A DNA stretch of 32,346 nucleotides, taken from NCBI GenBank assembly GCA_023251895.1, contig JAHEXX010000011.1:1-32346 (forward strand), in the 5' to 3' direction. Source of the stretch: a bacterium. Lineage in GTDB: Bacteria; Actinomycetota; UBA4738; HRBIN12. Under the pieces are notes generated by a model. That model had not been told where the DNA came from, searched no databases, and worked only from the letters and a program-made list of their open reading frames with translations. This document shows positions 7,416 to 14,769 of the stretch, in pieces. Every line of letters starts with the position of its first letter. The stretch's first letter is position 1. The translations under genes were made by a program, and so were the position numbers.

Positions 7416-8165
7416 ATGCCCTGGTTCATGTCCAGACGCGCCCGCGCGGCCCTGCTGGCGTGCATGGTCATTGCGCTCGGACCAATGACCCACGCCTCAG
7501 GAGACGCCATCCTCCAACAGGCCCGCAAGCAGCGGGAGGCCACGAAGTCGCACCTGGGGACCCATCGTAAGCATCTGCGGATCCTCAGTCGGGAGTCTTC
7601 GTTCCTGGGGAAGCTGGTTCGGATCCGCTCGGCCCAGGGCGAGTATCCGCGGCGTATGATGGTGCTGATCCGCCAGCGCGCGGCGACGGGTAGGGCGGTG
7701 ACCCACCAGCGGCGACTGATCAGGCGGCTGTCAAGGGGCAGGAAGCGCCTCGCGGTCGTGATCGACCGATTGGCCCCGCTGAAGGTCTGTCCGGTCCGAG
7801 GGTTCGAAGCGATCTCGGACGACTTCGGCGTGATGCGCATCGAACCGACGCCCCACGCGCACATGGGCAACGACATCCCCGCGCCATACGGGGCCCCCAT
7901 CGTGGCACCGTTCGACGGGTTGGCCGTCGCGGTGACCAGTGACCTGGGGGGCCTGGGGGTCAAGGTCTACGGGCCCTATGGCCACGCGTACAACGCGCAC
8001 CTCTCGGCCCTGGGCACGCTGGGAGGCGTGAAGGCCGGCACCGTGATCGGCTACGTCGGGACGTCGGGCGACGCCACGAGTTCTCACGACCACTTCGAGT
8101 GGCATCCGGGGAACGGGCCGGCGGTCGACCCCCACATCTACCTGCTGCGGGCCTGTTACCCGTAG
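7416..8165 (+). CDS. exported M23 family metallopeptidase
   Basis: A zinc endopeptidase of the LytM/M23 fold that would cut peptidoglycan cross-bridges outside the membrane. The N-terminus has two Arg followed by a hydrophobic stretch and an Ala-X-Ala-like site near THASG, consistent with a signal peptide. A basic helical linker (about residues 31-118) follows. The peptidase domain has the zinc ligands H149 and D153 (HMGND), H190/H195 and the HDH motif at 224-226. The start is ATG 7416 or, more likely for a compact signal peptide, ATG 7428; neither has a clear ribosome binding site. Its last 10 bp overlap the end of the convergent deacylase gene. Confidence 0.9.
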   Translation: MPWFMSRRARAALLACMVIALGPMTHASGDAILQQARKQREATKSHLGTHRKHLRILSRESSFLGKLVRIRSAQGEYPRRMMVLIRQRAATGRAVTHQRRLIRRLSRGRKRLAVVIDRLAPLKVCPVRGFEAISDDFGVMRIEPTPHAHMGNDIPAPYGAPIVAPFDGLAVAVTSDLGGLGVKVYGPYGHAYNAHLSALGTLGGVKAGTVIGYVGTSGDATSSHDHFEWHPGNGPAVDPHIYLLRACYP

Positions 8166-9748
8166 GGCCATTCAGAGCGGCGGATCACCCGACCGGCTCG
8201 CTCGCGAGGTTCGCCGTCCCAGACCACCCGCCCGGCCACGATGACGGCGAGGATGCCCTCCGCGTACAAGTGCGGCGCGCCGAACGTGGCCCGGTCGGTC
8301 ACCGACGCCGGGTCGAACACCACCAGGTCGGCAACCGCGCCCTCGTGGATCCGGCCTCGGTTGCCCAGGGCGAACCGGTCGGCCGGTAACGAGGTCATCT
8401 TCTTCACCGCAGTCTCAAGGGGCAACACGCCCTCGGCCACGTATCGTCCCAGCACTCGGGGGAACGTCCCGTAATACCGCGGGTGCACGTTGAATCCGGC
8501 CATGGGTCCGTCCGGCGAGATGCCGAGACCGTCGGACGCCACCATCACGTCGTCGCGGGCCAGGATGGTTCGGACGTCCTCCTCCAACATCGCGTGCCCG
8601 ATGACACTGGTGTTCGGGTCCGCCATCAACAGGTCGAACACGGTATCCACTGGGTCGGCTCCCCGGTCCTCGGCCACCTGCTGGATGCTCCTGCCGGTCA
8701 GCTCGTCCGAGCCGGCGTGGCCCACGATGACGATGCGATCCCATCCCAGACCGTCGGCGCAGCATTGCCAGCCCTCCTCGCCCCGCTGCACCGCCGTCCT
8801 CAGCCGTTCGTGGGTGGCCGGGTCCGACCGAAGGGCCGGCAGCTCCTCCGGCGAGGCCCACGCAGGGAGGCACGATGACAGCGAGCTCTCCCATGCCGCA
8901 TACGGGTACTGGTCGGCCGAAACATCGGCGCCGCGCTCACGCTCCGAGTCGATCAGGGCCAGGAGCTCGGCAGCACGGCCCCACGCGCGACTGGTCTCGA
9001 CCTTCAGGTGGCTGATGTGCGAGGGAGCGCCGGTCCGCCGGCCGATCTCGATGCACTCCGCCACGGCGTCGAACACCGGCGCCCCCTCGCCCCGGATGTG
9101 GCTGGCGTAGACGCCGCCGTATCGTGGGAGCTCTTGGGCGATCTCCACGATCTCGTCGGTCGATGCGTGGATCCCTGGGGCGTAGATCAAGCCGGTCGAC
9201 ATGCCGACCGCGCCGGCATCGAGCCCCTCTGCCAGGAGTCGCCGCATCTCCGATAGTTCGTCGGCCGTCGGGGCCCGCCGTTCCATGCCCATGGCCTGTC
9301 GTCGGAGCGCCCCGTGACCCACCAAGGCGGCGACGTTGATCGCCGGTCGGCACGCGTCGAGCCGCTCCAAGTACTGGGCGAACGTCTGCCACGACAGATC
9401 GAGCTGATCGGGACGTACGTTCATCAGCTCGGCGGCCTCGGCCGCACCGGCGGGCGGCGCGGCCGACGTCCCGCAATTGCCGACGACCACCGTCGTTACT
9501 CCCTGGCGGAGCATGCTGTCCATCCACGGCTCGACGAACGGCACGAGATCCGAGTGATTGTGGACGTCGATGAAGCCGGGCGAGATCGCGTGGCCCATCG
9601 CAGTGATCCGTTGTGCCGCTTCGGGTTCGGATTGGCCCTCGCCTCCCACGATCGCGATCCGATCGCTCTTCACCCCGACGAATCCGGGAACCGTGGGCCC
9701 CCCCAATCCGTCCACGATCGACGCGCCGGCTATCAGGAGGTCGAGCAT
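8156..9748 (-). CDS. N-acyl-D-amino-acid deacylase / D-aminoacylase (amidohydrolase superfamily)
   Basis: A 530-residue amidohydrolase that would remove the acyl group from N-acyl-D-amino acids. The metal site motif HNHSD (H63, H65), the bridging-Cys segment GNCG (C92), SHIRG (H217), HISHLK (H244-K249) and the late Asp in VASDG are all seen and are typical of the D-aminoacylase branch. ATG 9748 has no ribosome binding site but lies 8 nt after a TAGCGT -10 box, so translation may be leaderless or nearly so. It lies 45 nt after a diguanylate cyclase on the same strand and converges on a peptidoglycan peptidase; salvage of D-amino acids from cell wall is possible but unproven. Confidence 0.93.
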   Translation of the reverse strand: MLDLLIAGASIVDGLGGPTVPGFVGVKSDRIAIVGGEGQSEPEAAQRITAMGHAISPGFIDVHNHSDLVPFVEPWMDSMLRQGVTTVVVGNCGTSAAPPAGAAEAAELMNVRPDQLDLSWQTFAQYLERLDACRPAINVAALVGHGALRRQAMGMERRAPTADELSEMRRLLAEGLDAGAVGMSTGLIYAPGIHASTDEIVEIAQELPRYGGVYASHIRGEGAPVFDAVAECIEIGRRTGAPSHISHLKVETSRAWGRAAELLALIDSERERGADVSADQYPYAAWESSLSSCLPAWASPEELPALRSDPATHERLRTAVQRGEEGWQCCADGLGWDRIVIVGHAGSDELTGRSIQQVAEDRGADPVDTVFDLLMADPNTSVIGHAMLEEDVRTILARDDVMVASDGLGISPDGPMAGFNVHPRYYGTFPRVLGRYVAEGVLPLETAVKKMTSLPADRFALGNRGRIHEGAVADLVVFDPASVTDRATFGAPHLYAEGILAVIVAGRVVWDGEPRERAGRVIRRSEWPYG

Positions 9749-9756
9749 GGCGTGGC

Positions 9757-9762
9757 ACGCTA
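9757..9762 (-). promoter_or_regulatory. -10 box TAGCGT before the D-aminoacylase gene
   Basis: TAGCGT on the minus strand is followed by 8 nt and then ATG, with no purine run between. No clear -35 is seen. The same hexamer at nearly the same distance precedes two other starts in this window. Confidence 0.45.
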
Positions 9763-9793
9763 CCGCGGCGATCGGGGTGGGGCAAGCGGCCGG

Positions 9794-10783
9794 CTACGCG
9801 GCCACGATGATGCGGTTGCGGCCCTGTTCCTTCGCCGCGTACACGGCGGCGTCGGCCCGAGCGATGAGCTCGTGAGCCGATTCGGAACCGTCCCACGAGG
9901 CCAGGCCCGTTGAGCAGGTGATCCCTTGGGGCATCCTCTCGCAAAGCCGCTGCACGATGCGCTGGGCGGCGTCCAGGGGGCAACCCGGCAGGATGATGGC
10001 GAACTCGTCGCCGCCGAGGCGGGCCAGGGTGTCCCCGTCGCGCAGCTGGCCGCGCCAGCCGGCGGTGACCTCCTTCAGGAGGCGGTCGCCCGCCTGATGT
10101 CCCCTGGAGTCGTTGAATGCCTTGAAATGGTCGAGGTCGATGATGGTCACGCACAGGGGAGCCGTGAGGACGGACGAACGCTCCACGACGTCCACGATCT
10201 CCTCGTCCCATGCCCGGCGGTTGGCCACCCCGGTGAGTGGGTCGGTCCGCGCAAGCTGGTTCAGCTGGAGCGAGTGGTCGCGCAGGAACTCGAACAGCCG
10301 TTGCACGCCGAACCCGATGCCGGCGGCCAGGACCAGGATCGTGAGGCTCCCCGGGAGCTGGGCCGCACCGTCCTGCGTAAGGATCATGGGGATGGCCAGG
10401 ACCGTCGCCAGGCTGGCGACGCCGACGGCGAGCTCCAGCACACTGCCGAAGACGGCCAGCCACAGGAGCGGCACCAAGACGAGCTGCGCGTACATCGAGT
10501 CCGGCCCGCCGGTGGCCTGACGGATCAACGCCGCGACCATCAGATATCCGAGGGCGGGCCCGACCTGGACGGCCGGCGGGAGCCTGTCCCAAGGCAGGAG
10601 CTGCATGGCCGAGAGCGTGAGCGCCGCGAGCGTGGCTGCCTTGATCAGTGCCGGAGCCTCCCCGCGGGTGGAGTTCGACAGGCCGACCGCCAGGAGAGCG
10701 AAGAAGGCGGCCCCGATCAATGGGCCGACCGTTCGGAACAGGCCCTCCCGGCCGAAGGGCTGCGACGGCGCGACCGTGGTCAT
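9794..10783 (-). CDS. membrane-bound diguanylate cyclase (GGDEF)
   Basis: Makes cyclic di-GMP from two GTP. The first about 165 residues form five or six membrane helices without a recognised ligand-binding domain. The catalytic domain follows, opening with the usual ARTDPLTGVANRRAW. The active site GGDEF is at 257-261 and is intact, with DLDHFKAFND earlier. An inhibitory site RxxD (R248-D251) sits exactly five residues before GGDEF, so product feedback is expected. There is no EAL domain. ATG 10783 is preceded by a 160-nt leader with nested helices. It may share a transcript with the downstream deacylase. Confidence 0.93.
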   Translation of the reverse strand: MTTVAPSQPFGREGLFRTVGPLIGAAFFALLAVGLSNSTRGEAPALIKAATLAALTLSAMQLLPWDRLPPAVQVGPALGYLMVAALIRQATGGPDSMYAQLVLVPLLWLAVFGSVLELAVGVASLATVLAIPMILTQDGAAQLPGSLTILVLAAGIGFGVQRLFEFLRDHSLQLNQLARTDPLTGVANRRAWDEEIVDVVERSSVLTAPLCVTIIDLDHFKAFNDSRGHQAGDRLLKEVTAGWRGQLRDGDTLARLGGDEFAIILPGCPLDAAQRIVQRLCERMPQGITCSTGLASWDGSESAHELIARADAAVYAAKEQGRNRIIVAA

Positions 10784-10801
10784 CCCTGCATCCCGTTCCT
10801 C

Positions 10802-10942
10802 GTCCCTACTCGAAGCCGTGTTCCGGGTAGCTCGCTCTACCTTCTTTTCGGCATTCCGGGGACATTCGAAACAGGCCCCGAGAGGCGGATTTGCCCGAGT
10901 CGAAAGGCCGTAGGCCGAACGGCGCGTATCGACGGGGCTCCG
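10802..10942 (-). ncRNA. candidate structured leader RNA of the GGDEF gene
   Basis: Between the permease stop and the cyclase start the minus strand can form nested helices: GTCCC (10863-10859) with GGGAC (10806-10802), inside it GCCG (10852-10849) with CGGC (10818-10815), and inside that the hairpin GGTAG-AGCGAG-CTACC (10841-10826). The 5' half holds further self-complementary stretches (GGCCTACGGCC) and GGGCAAA (10896-10890). The hallmarks of the class I c-di-GMP riboswitch are not complete, since the ACGCAAAGCC receptor is not seen. A cis-regulatory RNA is a reasonable guess; a processed spacer is the alternative. Confidence 0.35.
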
Positions 10943-11716
10943 TCAGGCGATGACCAGGCCCCGGCGCCGACGGATCCGCCGGTCGATGACGCCGAAGACG
11001 AACAGGTCGACGGCCACTCCGATCAGCATGATCACCGCCAGGACGGCGAGCAGGAGCGCGAGGTCCGACCCCGATCGGACGAGCAGGTGGCCCAGCCCCA
11101 CGGCATTGGCCGCGGAAACGACGAGTTCGCCCGCCATCAGCGCGCGCCAGGCGAACCCCCAGGCCTGCTGCAGGCCGGCCACGTAGCCGGGAAGCGCGGC
11201 CGGGAAGATGATGCTGCCGTACAGGGCCCACCCCTTCGCGCCGAGCGTCCGCCCTGCCTGCTGGAGCAGCGGCGGCACCTGCCGGAGGCTGGCCATCGTG
11301 GCAAGCGTCACGGAGGGGAAGGCGCCGACGAAAGCCACGAAGACCACCGCCCGCTCCGTTGCGCCGAACCACACGATGGCCAGCGGGATCCAGGCGGGGG
11401 ACGGGATCACCTGGAGGGCCACGATCAGCTTGCCAAAGCCCCGGCGTGCGAAGTCCGACGCAGCAAGCCCCATCCCGATCAGCGTCCCTACCAGGATGGC
11501 GGCGACGAACGAGAAGACCAGCCGGATCAGCGTCTTGAGGGTCGCTTCGGGGATCGTGCCGTCGGCGATCTTGTCGCGAAGCGCACGCCAGGCCGATAGC
11601 GGCGAAGGAAGGATGGAGGGCCAGATCGCCGCCACCACGATCCACAGGAGAAGGGCCGTCCCGATGGCGGTGAGGACGGGCCCGGCCTCGTCAAGTGCCC
11701 GTCTCGCGCGCGACAA
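10943..11716 (-). CDS. ABC transporter permease, SsuC/TauC/NrtB family
   Basis: A 257-residue inner-membrane permease of the type that takes up sulfonates, taurine, nitrate or similar anions. About six helices are seen. The segment around residues 140-190 (RTLGAKGWALYGSIIFPAALPG) is the EAA-like loop that contacts the ATPase. The start is TTG 11716 with GGAGGTGG about 6 nt upstream, inside the end of the ATPase gene (26-bp overlap). No substrate-binding protein gene is present next to the pair. The substrate is therefore open; the neighbouring TauE, DUF2292 and sulfur relay genes favour an organosulfur compound. Confidence 0.9.
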   Translation of the reverse strand: MSRARRALDEAGPVLTAIGTALLLWIVVAAIWPSILPSPLSAWRALRDKIADGTIPEATLKTLIRLVFSFVAAILVGTLIGMGLAASDFARRGFGKLIVALQVIPSPAWIPLAIVWFGATERAVVFVAFVGAFPSVTLATMASLRQVPPLLQQAGRTLGAKGWALYGSIIFPAALPGYVAGLQQAWGFAWRALMAGELVVSAANAVGLGHLLVRSGSDLALLLAVLAVIMLIGVAVDLFVFGVIDRRIRRRRGLVIA

Positions 11717-12536
11717 CCTTGTCCACCTCCCTCACCAGGTACTCGTGGATGTCCGAGGCGACCTTCGTCAGCAGCACGTCGTCCAGTCGTCGCGGACGCG
11801 ACGCGTAGATCCGCTGTTCCTCGAGCAGCCGCCCCGGAGGCGCCGACATCACCAGCACTCGGTCGGCGAGGAACGTCGCTTCCCGTACGTTGTGGGTGAC
11901 GAAGACGAACGTCTTGCGGGTCTCGCCTTCCGACCAGACGCGCTCGAGCTCGCGCTGGAGCACCTCCCGGGCCTGCGCGTCGAGGGCACCGAAGGGCTCA
12001 TCGGCGAGCAGGACGTCCGGGTCGCACGCGAGTGCCCGGGCCAGGGCCGCCCGCTGCCGCATGCCCGCGGACAGCTCGTGCGGCTGGGCGTTCGCGAAGC
12101 GCCCCATGTTCACCTTCTCCAGCCAGTCCATCGCCCGCTCGGTCCGCTCGCCGTGAGGCACGCCGATCAGCCTCAACGCGAACTCCACGTTCCCCACGAC
12201 CGAGAGCCACGGGAACAGCGCGGGCTCCTGGAACAGCACGGCCCGGTCGGGGCCGGGGCCCGGGATGGGCGCTCCGTCCAGGAGGACCTCGCCGCTGGTG
12301 GGCCGTTCCAGTCCGGCCAGGATGTTGAGGATCGTCGTCTTCCCGCAGCCGGTCGGGCCGAGCAGGCACAGGAACTCCCCCGAGTGGACGTCGAACGACA
12401 CGTCGTCGAGGGCCACCATGCGCTCGCCGGCGGCGCTCCTATAGGCCTTCACAACCTGACGCAGGGCCAGCTTGGGCTGCTCGCCCTGGGCACGGAGCGG
12501 TGTCGGTTCGACGGGCCTTCGGAGTCCTCCACTCAT
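11691..12536 (-). CDS. ABC transporter ATPase, SsuB/TauB/NrtD family
   Basis: The 281-residue ATP-binding subunit partnering the permease that follows. Walker A is GPTGCGKTT, the Q-loop is FQEPALFPW, the signature is LSAGMRQRAALARAL, and Walker B is VLLADEPFGALD, followed by the switch His in THNVREA. These match the nitrate/sulfonate/taurine subfamily, where the signature helix often reads SGGMRQR; here the first Gly is replaced by Ala. The ATG start at 12536 overlaps the TGA of the DUF2292 gene (ATGA), so the two are translationally coupled. Confidence 0.94.
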   Translation of the reverse strand: MSGGLRRPVEPTPLRAQGEQPKLALRQVVKAYRSAAGERMVALDDVSFDVHSGEFLCLLGPTGCGKTTILNILAGLERPTSGEVLLDGAPIPGPGPDRAVLFQEPALFPWLSVVGNVEFALRLIGVPHGERTERAMDWLEKVNMGRFANAQPHELSAGMRQRAALARALACDPDVLLADEPFGALDAQAREVLQRELERVWSEGETRKTFVFVTHNVREATFLADRVLVMSAPPGRLLEEQRIYASRPRRLDDVLLTKVASDIHEYLVREVDKVVARETGT

Positions 12537-12715
12537 CGCAGCCGGAACTTCTCCGCCATCTCGATCTGTACGACCTTGCCGTCCTGGATCACCAAGACGA
12601 CGGTGCCGAACTGAACCCGTCGCACGATCGCGGCGACCTTGGCCAGCACGGTCTGCTCTTCGTCGGTGAGGTCGGACAGGTCGCCGGGTCCTTGAGGGAG
12701 CCGCTCGTTCGCCAC
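12533..12715 (-). CDS. DUF2292 (YezD-like) small protein
   Basis: A 60-residue protein whose core reads RVQFGTVVLVIQDGKVVQIE, the hallmark of the DUF2292/YezD family. These small proteins are often encoded beside sulfate, sulfonate or cysteine assimilation genes, but their biochemical role is not known. The start is GTG 12715 with GAAGGA about 8 nt upstream. An open frame continues much further upstream on this strand but there it only shadows the exporter gene. The ATGA overlap with the ABC ATPase gene ties the protein to transport, so it may be a regulator or accessory factor of the transporter. Confidence 0.85.
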   Translation of the reverse strand: MANERLPQGPGDLSDLTDEEQTVLAKVAAIVRRVQFGTVVLVIQDGKVVQIEMAEKFRLR

Positions 12716-12770
12716 GGACTGTTCCTTCTCGGGCTGTCGGAGATGGCGCGTACCTCCGCCGCGCCCGCTC

Positions 12771-12790
12771 CCCGCCATCCTAGCGGCGGG
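12771..12790. repeat. small inverted repeat between tauE and DUF2292 genes
   Basis: CCCGCC and GGCGGG flank 8 nt just after the exporter stop codon. It could be a weak terminator or a processing hairpin within the operon; there is no T-run. The loop also reads TAGGAT on the minus strand, a possible -10 box for the DUF2292 gene. Confidence 0.35.
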
Positions 12791-12792
12791 AC

Positions 12793-13890
12793 CTACTCCG
12801 AACCAGGCGGGACGAAGACCGGCACCCGCTCCCGCTCCGCCTCGACCGTGGTGATCGCGGCCTTCTCGGCAGCCTTGAGGTGCTTCCTCGTGCTGAAGAA
12901 GTAGTGGAGGGCCGCCCCGAACCCCACGCCGACGAAGGCACCGTAGGCCTGCCACCTGACCGAGGCCTTCTTGGTGAGCGCGGTGGTCACCCAGTGGTGG
13001 TCGGGGCGGCTGTGCGCGTCGATCGCCCCCCAGATGGGCAATCCGACGACGACGGTCGCGAGGAGAACCCAGAACAGGGTCTCGGTGGGCATACCCACCA
13101 GCTTCAGGCCCGAGGCCATGAGCACGTACACCAGGCAGACCCGGATGAACGCGTCGGGCGCTCGCGACGACAGGTGCGCACCCACGTACACGCCCGGGAC
13201 GGCGCCGATCAGGACCGACTCGGTCAGGCCGAGCTGGAAGTCGCCGTACGCGAGGTGGGCCAGGGCGGCGGCGGCGACCAGGGGGATGGCCTGCACCAGA
13301 TCGGTGCCGACGAGGTTCCGGCCGTGGATCCGGGGGTAGAGCATCATCAGCAGGATGATGATCAGCGAGCCCGAGCCCACCGAGGTCATCCCGACCATCA
13401 AGCCGCCGGCCGCTCCGATGGCCAAGGTCGCCACCTTCTTGACCTCCAGCCGCGCATCCGGGTCGTCCGGCTCGATCAGGCCATCGCGGACCCTGGCGGT
13501 GTGCCGATGGTGCAGATAGGCCTTCAGGGCGATCGCGCTCGCTGCGATCAGTAGGAACGCACCGAGGATCGCTTTCAAGCGCACCTGCACCTGGTCCGGG
13601 TCGCCCAGTGCCCGCAAGACGAATACCCCGGCGAAGGCGGTGGGGATGGAACCGACGGAAAGCCATCGCACCAGATCCCAGTTGACGGTGCCCCGTCGCA
13701 TGTGAACGGCGCCCCCGACCGGCTTCATCACGAGGGCGGCCACCAGGTCGCTGGACACGGCCGCGAGTGGCTCCACGTGGAACAGCAGGACGAGCATGGG
13801 CGTCATGAGGGCGCCGCCGCCCATGCCGGTGAGCCCGACGGTGAAGCCCGCACCGATCGAGGCCAGCGCCACCAGCCAATCGACGTGCAA
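12793..13890 (-). CDS. TauE/SafE family sulfite/anion exporter
   Basis: A membrane protein of about 365 residues with eight or more helices in two homologous halves. The half-repeat openings are SIGAGFTVGLTGMGGGALMTP and GAAGGLMVGMTSVGSGSL, the signature of the TauE/SafE family that exports sulfite, sulfoacetate and related anions. I place the start at TTG 13890, which has AAGGGA six bases upstream; a TTG at 13908 gives six extra residues but lies beside the leader terminator with no ribosome binding site. The C-terminal tail is charged (KKASVRW onward). It is the first gene of the operon with DUF2292 and the ABC pair, downstream of the attenuator-like leader. Confidence 0.9.
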   Translation of the reverse strand: MHVDWLVALASIGAGFTVGLTGMGGGALMTPMLVLLFHVEPLAAVSSDLVAALVMKPVGGAVHMRRGTVNWDLVRWLSVGSIPTAFAGVFVLRALGDPDQVQVRLKAILGAFLLIAASAIALKAYLHHRHTARVRDGLIEPDDPDARLEVKKVATLAIGAAGGLMVGMTSVGSGSLIIILLMMLYPRIHGRNLVGTDLVQAIPLVAAAALAHLAYGDFQLGLTESVLIGAVPGVYVGAHLSSRAPDAFIRVCLVYVLMASGLKLVGMPTETLFWVLLATVVVGLPIWGAIDAHSRPDHHWVTTALTKKASVRWQAYGAFVGVGFGAALHYFFSTRKHLKAAEKAAITTVEAERERVPVFVPPGSE

Positions 13891-13910
13891 TCCGGTTCCC
13901 TTCGGCAATG

Positions 13911-13939
13911 GAAAAGGCCACGGCGAACGCGCCGCGGCC
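13911..13939 (-). terminator. intrinsic terminator in the tauE leader (possible attenuator)
   Basis: On the minus strand a 10-bp stem with one G-T pair (arms 13939-13930 and 13925-13916) closes a CGTT loop and is followed by TTTT. It lies about 20 nt after the expected transcript start and about 20 nt before the tauE start codon, so it would stop the operon unless relieved. That position is typical of a riboswitch or leader attenuator. Confidence 0.6.
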
Positions 13940-13967
13940 TCCAGTTGTCCGGTCAGCTGCGTGGCTG

Positions 13968-13996
13968 ACGGTAGCAGCGGCCCGTGCCCTCGTCAA
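13968..13996 (-). promoter_or_regulatory. promoter of the tauE-DUF2292-ABC operon
   Basis: TTGACG (13996-13991), a 17-bp spacer and TACCGT (13973-13968) form a strong housekeeping-type promoter with a start near 13961. An inverted repeat GTCAGC-N6-GCTGAC (13952-13969) overlaps the -10 and the start site and could be an operator or a 5' hairpin. Confidence 0.7.
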
Positions 13997-14001
13997 TCAG
14001 C

Positions 14002-14016
14002 CCTTCGGACCGAAGG
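14002..14016. promoter_or_regulatory. palindrome CCTTCGG-A-CCGAAGG
   Basis: A perfect 7-bp dyad with one central base just upstream of the -35 of the tauE promoter, between the two divergent sulfur operons. A regulator binding here could act on both sides; no family can be named from the site. Confidence 0.35.
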
Positions 14017-14049
14017 ACCCCCAGCCGTGGGGCCCTCCTGCCCATATCG

Positions 14050-14069
14050 TTCGAGCTTTCGGCCTCGAA
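14050..14069. promoter_or_regulatory. inverted repeat TTCGAG-N8-CTCGAA before dsrE
   Basis: Six-base arms separated by 8 bp lie 35-55 bp before the dsrE start, a usual place for an operator. I could not define the -35 and -10 of the dsrE promoter with confidence; TAG-rich sequence at 14078-14085 is the best -10 candidate. Confidence 0.3.
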
Positions 14070-14103
14070 TCTGTCGCTAGAAGCGGAAACCAGGGGGTGC
14101 GAG

Positions 14104-14511
14104 ATGGCCGACACGGACACACTCTCGTTGGTCCTGTTCTCGGGAACCGACGACAAGCTGAATGCGGCCGCCGTTCTCACGGCCGGAGGGGCCGCCATGG
14201 GCCGCAGGGTCAACATCTTCCTGCAGTACTGGGCCCTGGACGCGTTCCGGACGGACCGGATCCATAAGGACCACGGCGTGGCCCCGGAGGCCGGTCCGGA
14301 GGGGCACGGGGTGCTGCAGCGGCACGGAGGACAGCACTGGAGCGAGATTCTCGGCCAGGCCAAGGGGATCGGCGAGGTGGGCATCCACGCCTGTTCGCTG
14401 TCGATGGAGATGTTCGGCATCACCAAGGACGATCTCGATCCTTTGGTCGACGACGTGGAGGGGGTGGCGTCCTTCTTCCTGGAGGTCGACGGCCCCGTGA
14501 CCTTCATCTAG
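14104..14511 (+). CDS. DsrE/DsrF-like family protein
   Basis: A 135-residue protein of the DsrE-like fold, small proteins that bind sulfane sulfur on a cysteine or act in sulfur trafficking. It has the conserved strand-turn ALTAGGAAMGRRVNIFLQYW-like region (about 22-43) and a single Cys in the expected place, C97 in HACSLSMEMFGI. The ATG at 14104 has AGGGGG about 7 nt upstream; an in-frame extension upstream to 13984 lies in the regulatory region. First gene of a five-gene operon, and homologous to the last one (dsrE2), so the operon begins and ends with paralogues. Confidence 0.88.
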   Translation: MADTDTLSLVLFSGTDDKLNAAAVLTAGGAAMGRRVNIFLQYWALDAFRTDRIHKDHGVAPEAGPEGHGVLQRHGGQHWSEILGQAKGIGEVGIHACSLSMEMFGITKDDLDPLVDDVEGVASFFLEVDGPVTFI

Positions 14512-14523
14512 GGGGTGTGGACG

Positions 14524-14763
14524 ATGACGACGACTGAGGTTTCCCGCTCGATCGACGCGCGGGGCATGCCCTGCCCGGGGCCACTGATGACGCTGATCGG
14601 CGCCATCCGGGAGGGGCAGGTGGGTGACGTGATCGAGGTGCTGTCGAGCGACGAGGGCTCGCGGACCGACATCCCGGCATGGATCAACAAGGCCGCCCAC
14701 GAGCTGGTAGAGGTCGTTCAGGAGGATGGCTTCGCGCGGTTCGTGGTCCGCAAGGCCCGGTGA
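14524..14763 (+). CDS. tusA: TusA-family sulfur carrier protein (first copy)
   Basis: A 79-residue TusA/SirA-like protein. The N-terminal CPxP motif is present (MPCPGPL) with the sulfur-carrying C17 at the start of the first helix. TusA proteins receive a persulfide and hand it to DsrE-type or other acceptors. I use ATG 14524, with a GGGGG run about 8 nt upstream; a GTG at 14515 would overlap that run. It lies 12 nt after dsrE and 6 nt before the flavoprotein gene. Confidence 0.92.
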   Translation: MTTTEVSRSIDARGMPCPGPLMTLIGAIREGQVGDVIEVLSSDEGSRTDIPAWINKAAHELVEVVQEDGFARFVVRKAR

Positions 14764-14769
14764 TCGACG

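Noticed and set aside
7060-7963. Minus-strand frames over the tRNA containing SDSNRRPSDYKS- and VGFEPTT-like ends
   Set aside because: These are the well-known false proteins made by translating the antisense of a tRNA gene; the tRNA and the M23 gene explain the sequence.
10802-10942. Class I c-di-GMP riboswitch call for the GGDEF leader
   Set aside because: GGGCAAA is present but the tetraloop receptor and the normal order of conserved blocks are not, so only a generic structured-RNA candidate is kept.
12716-13996. Long minus-strand open frame upstream of the DUF2292 protein
   Set aside because: Only the last 60 codons look like protein; the rest is an out-of-frame shadow of the tauE gene and has the Arg/Pro/Gly bias of high-GC shadows.
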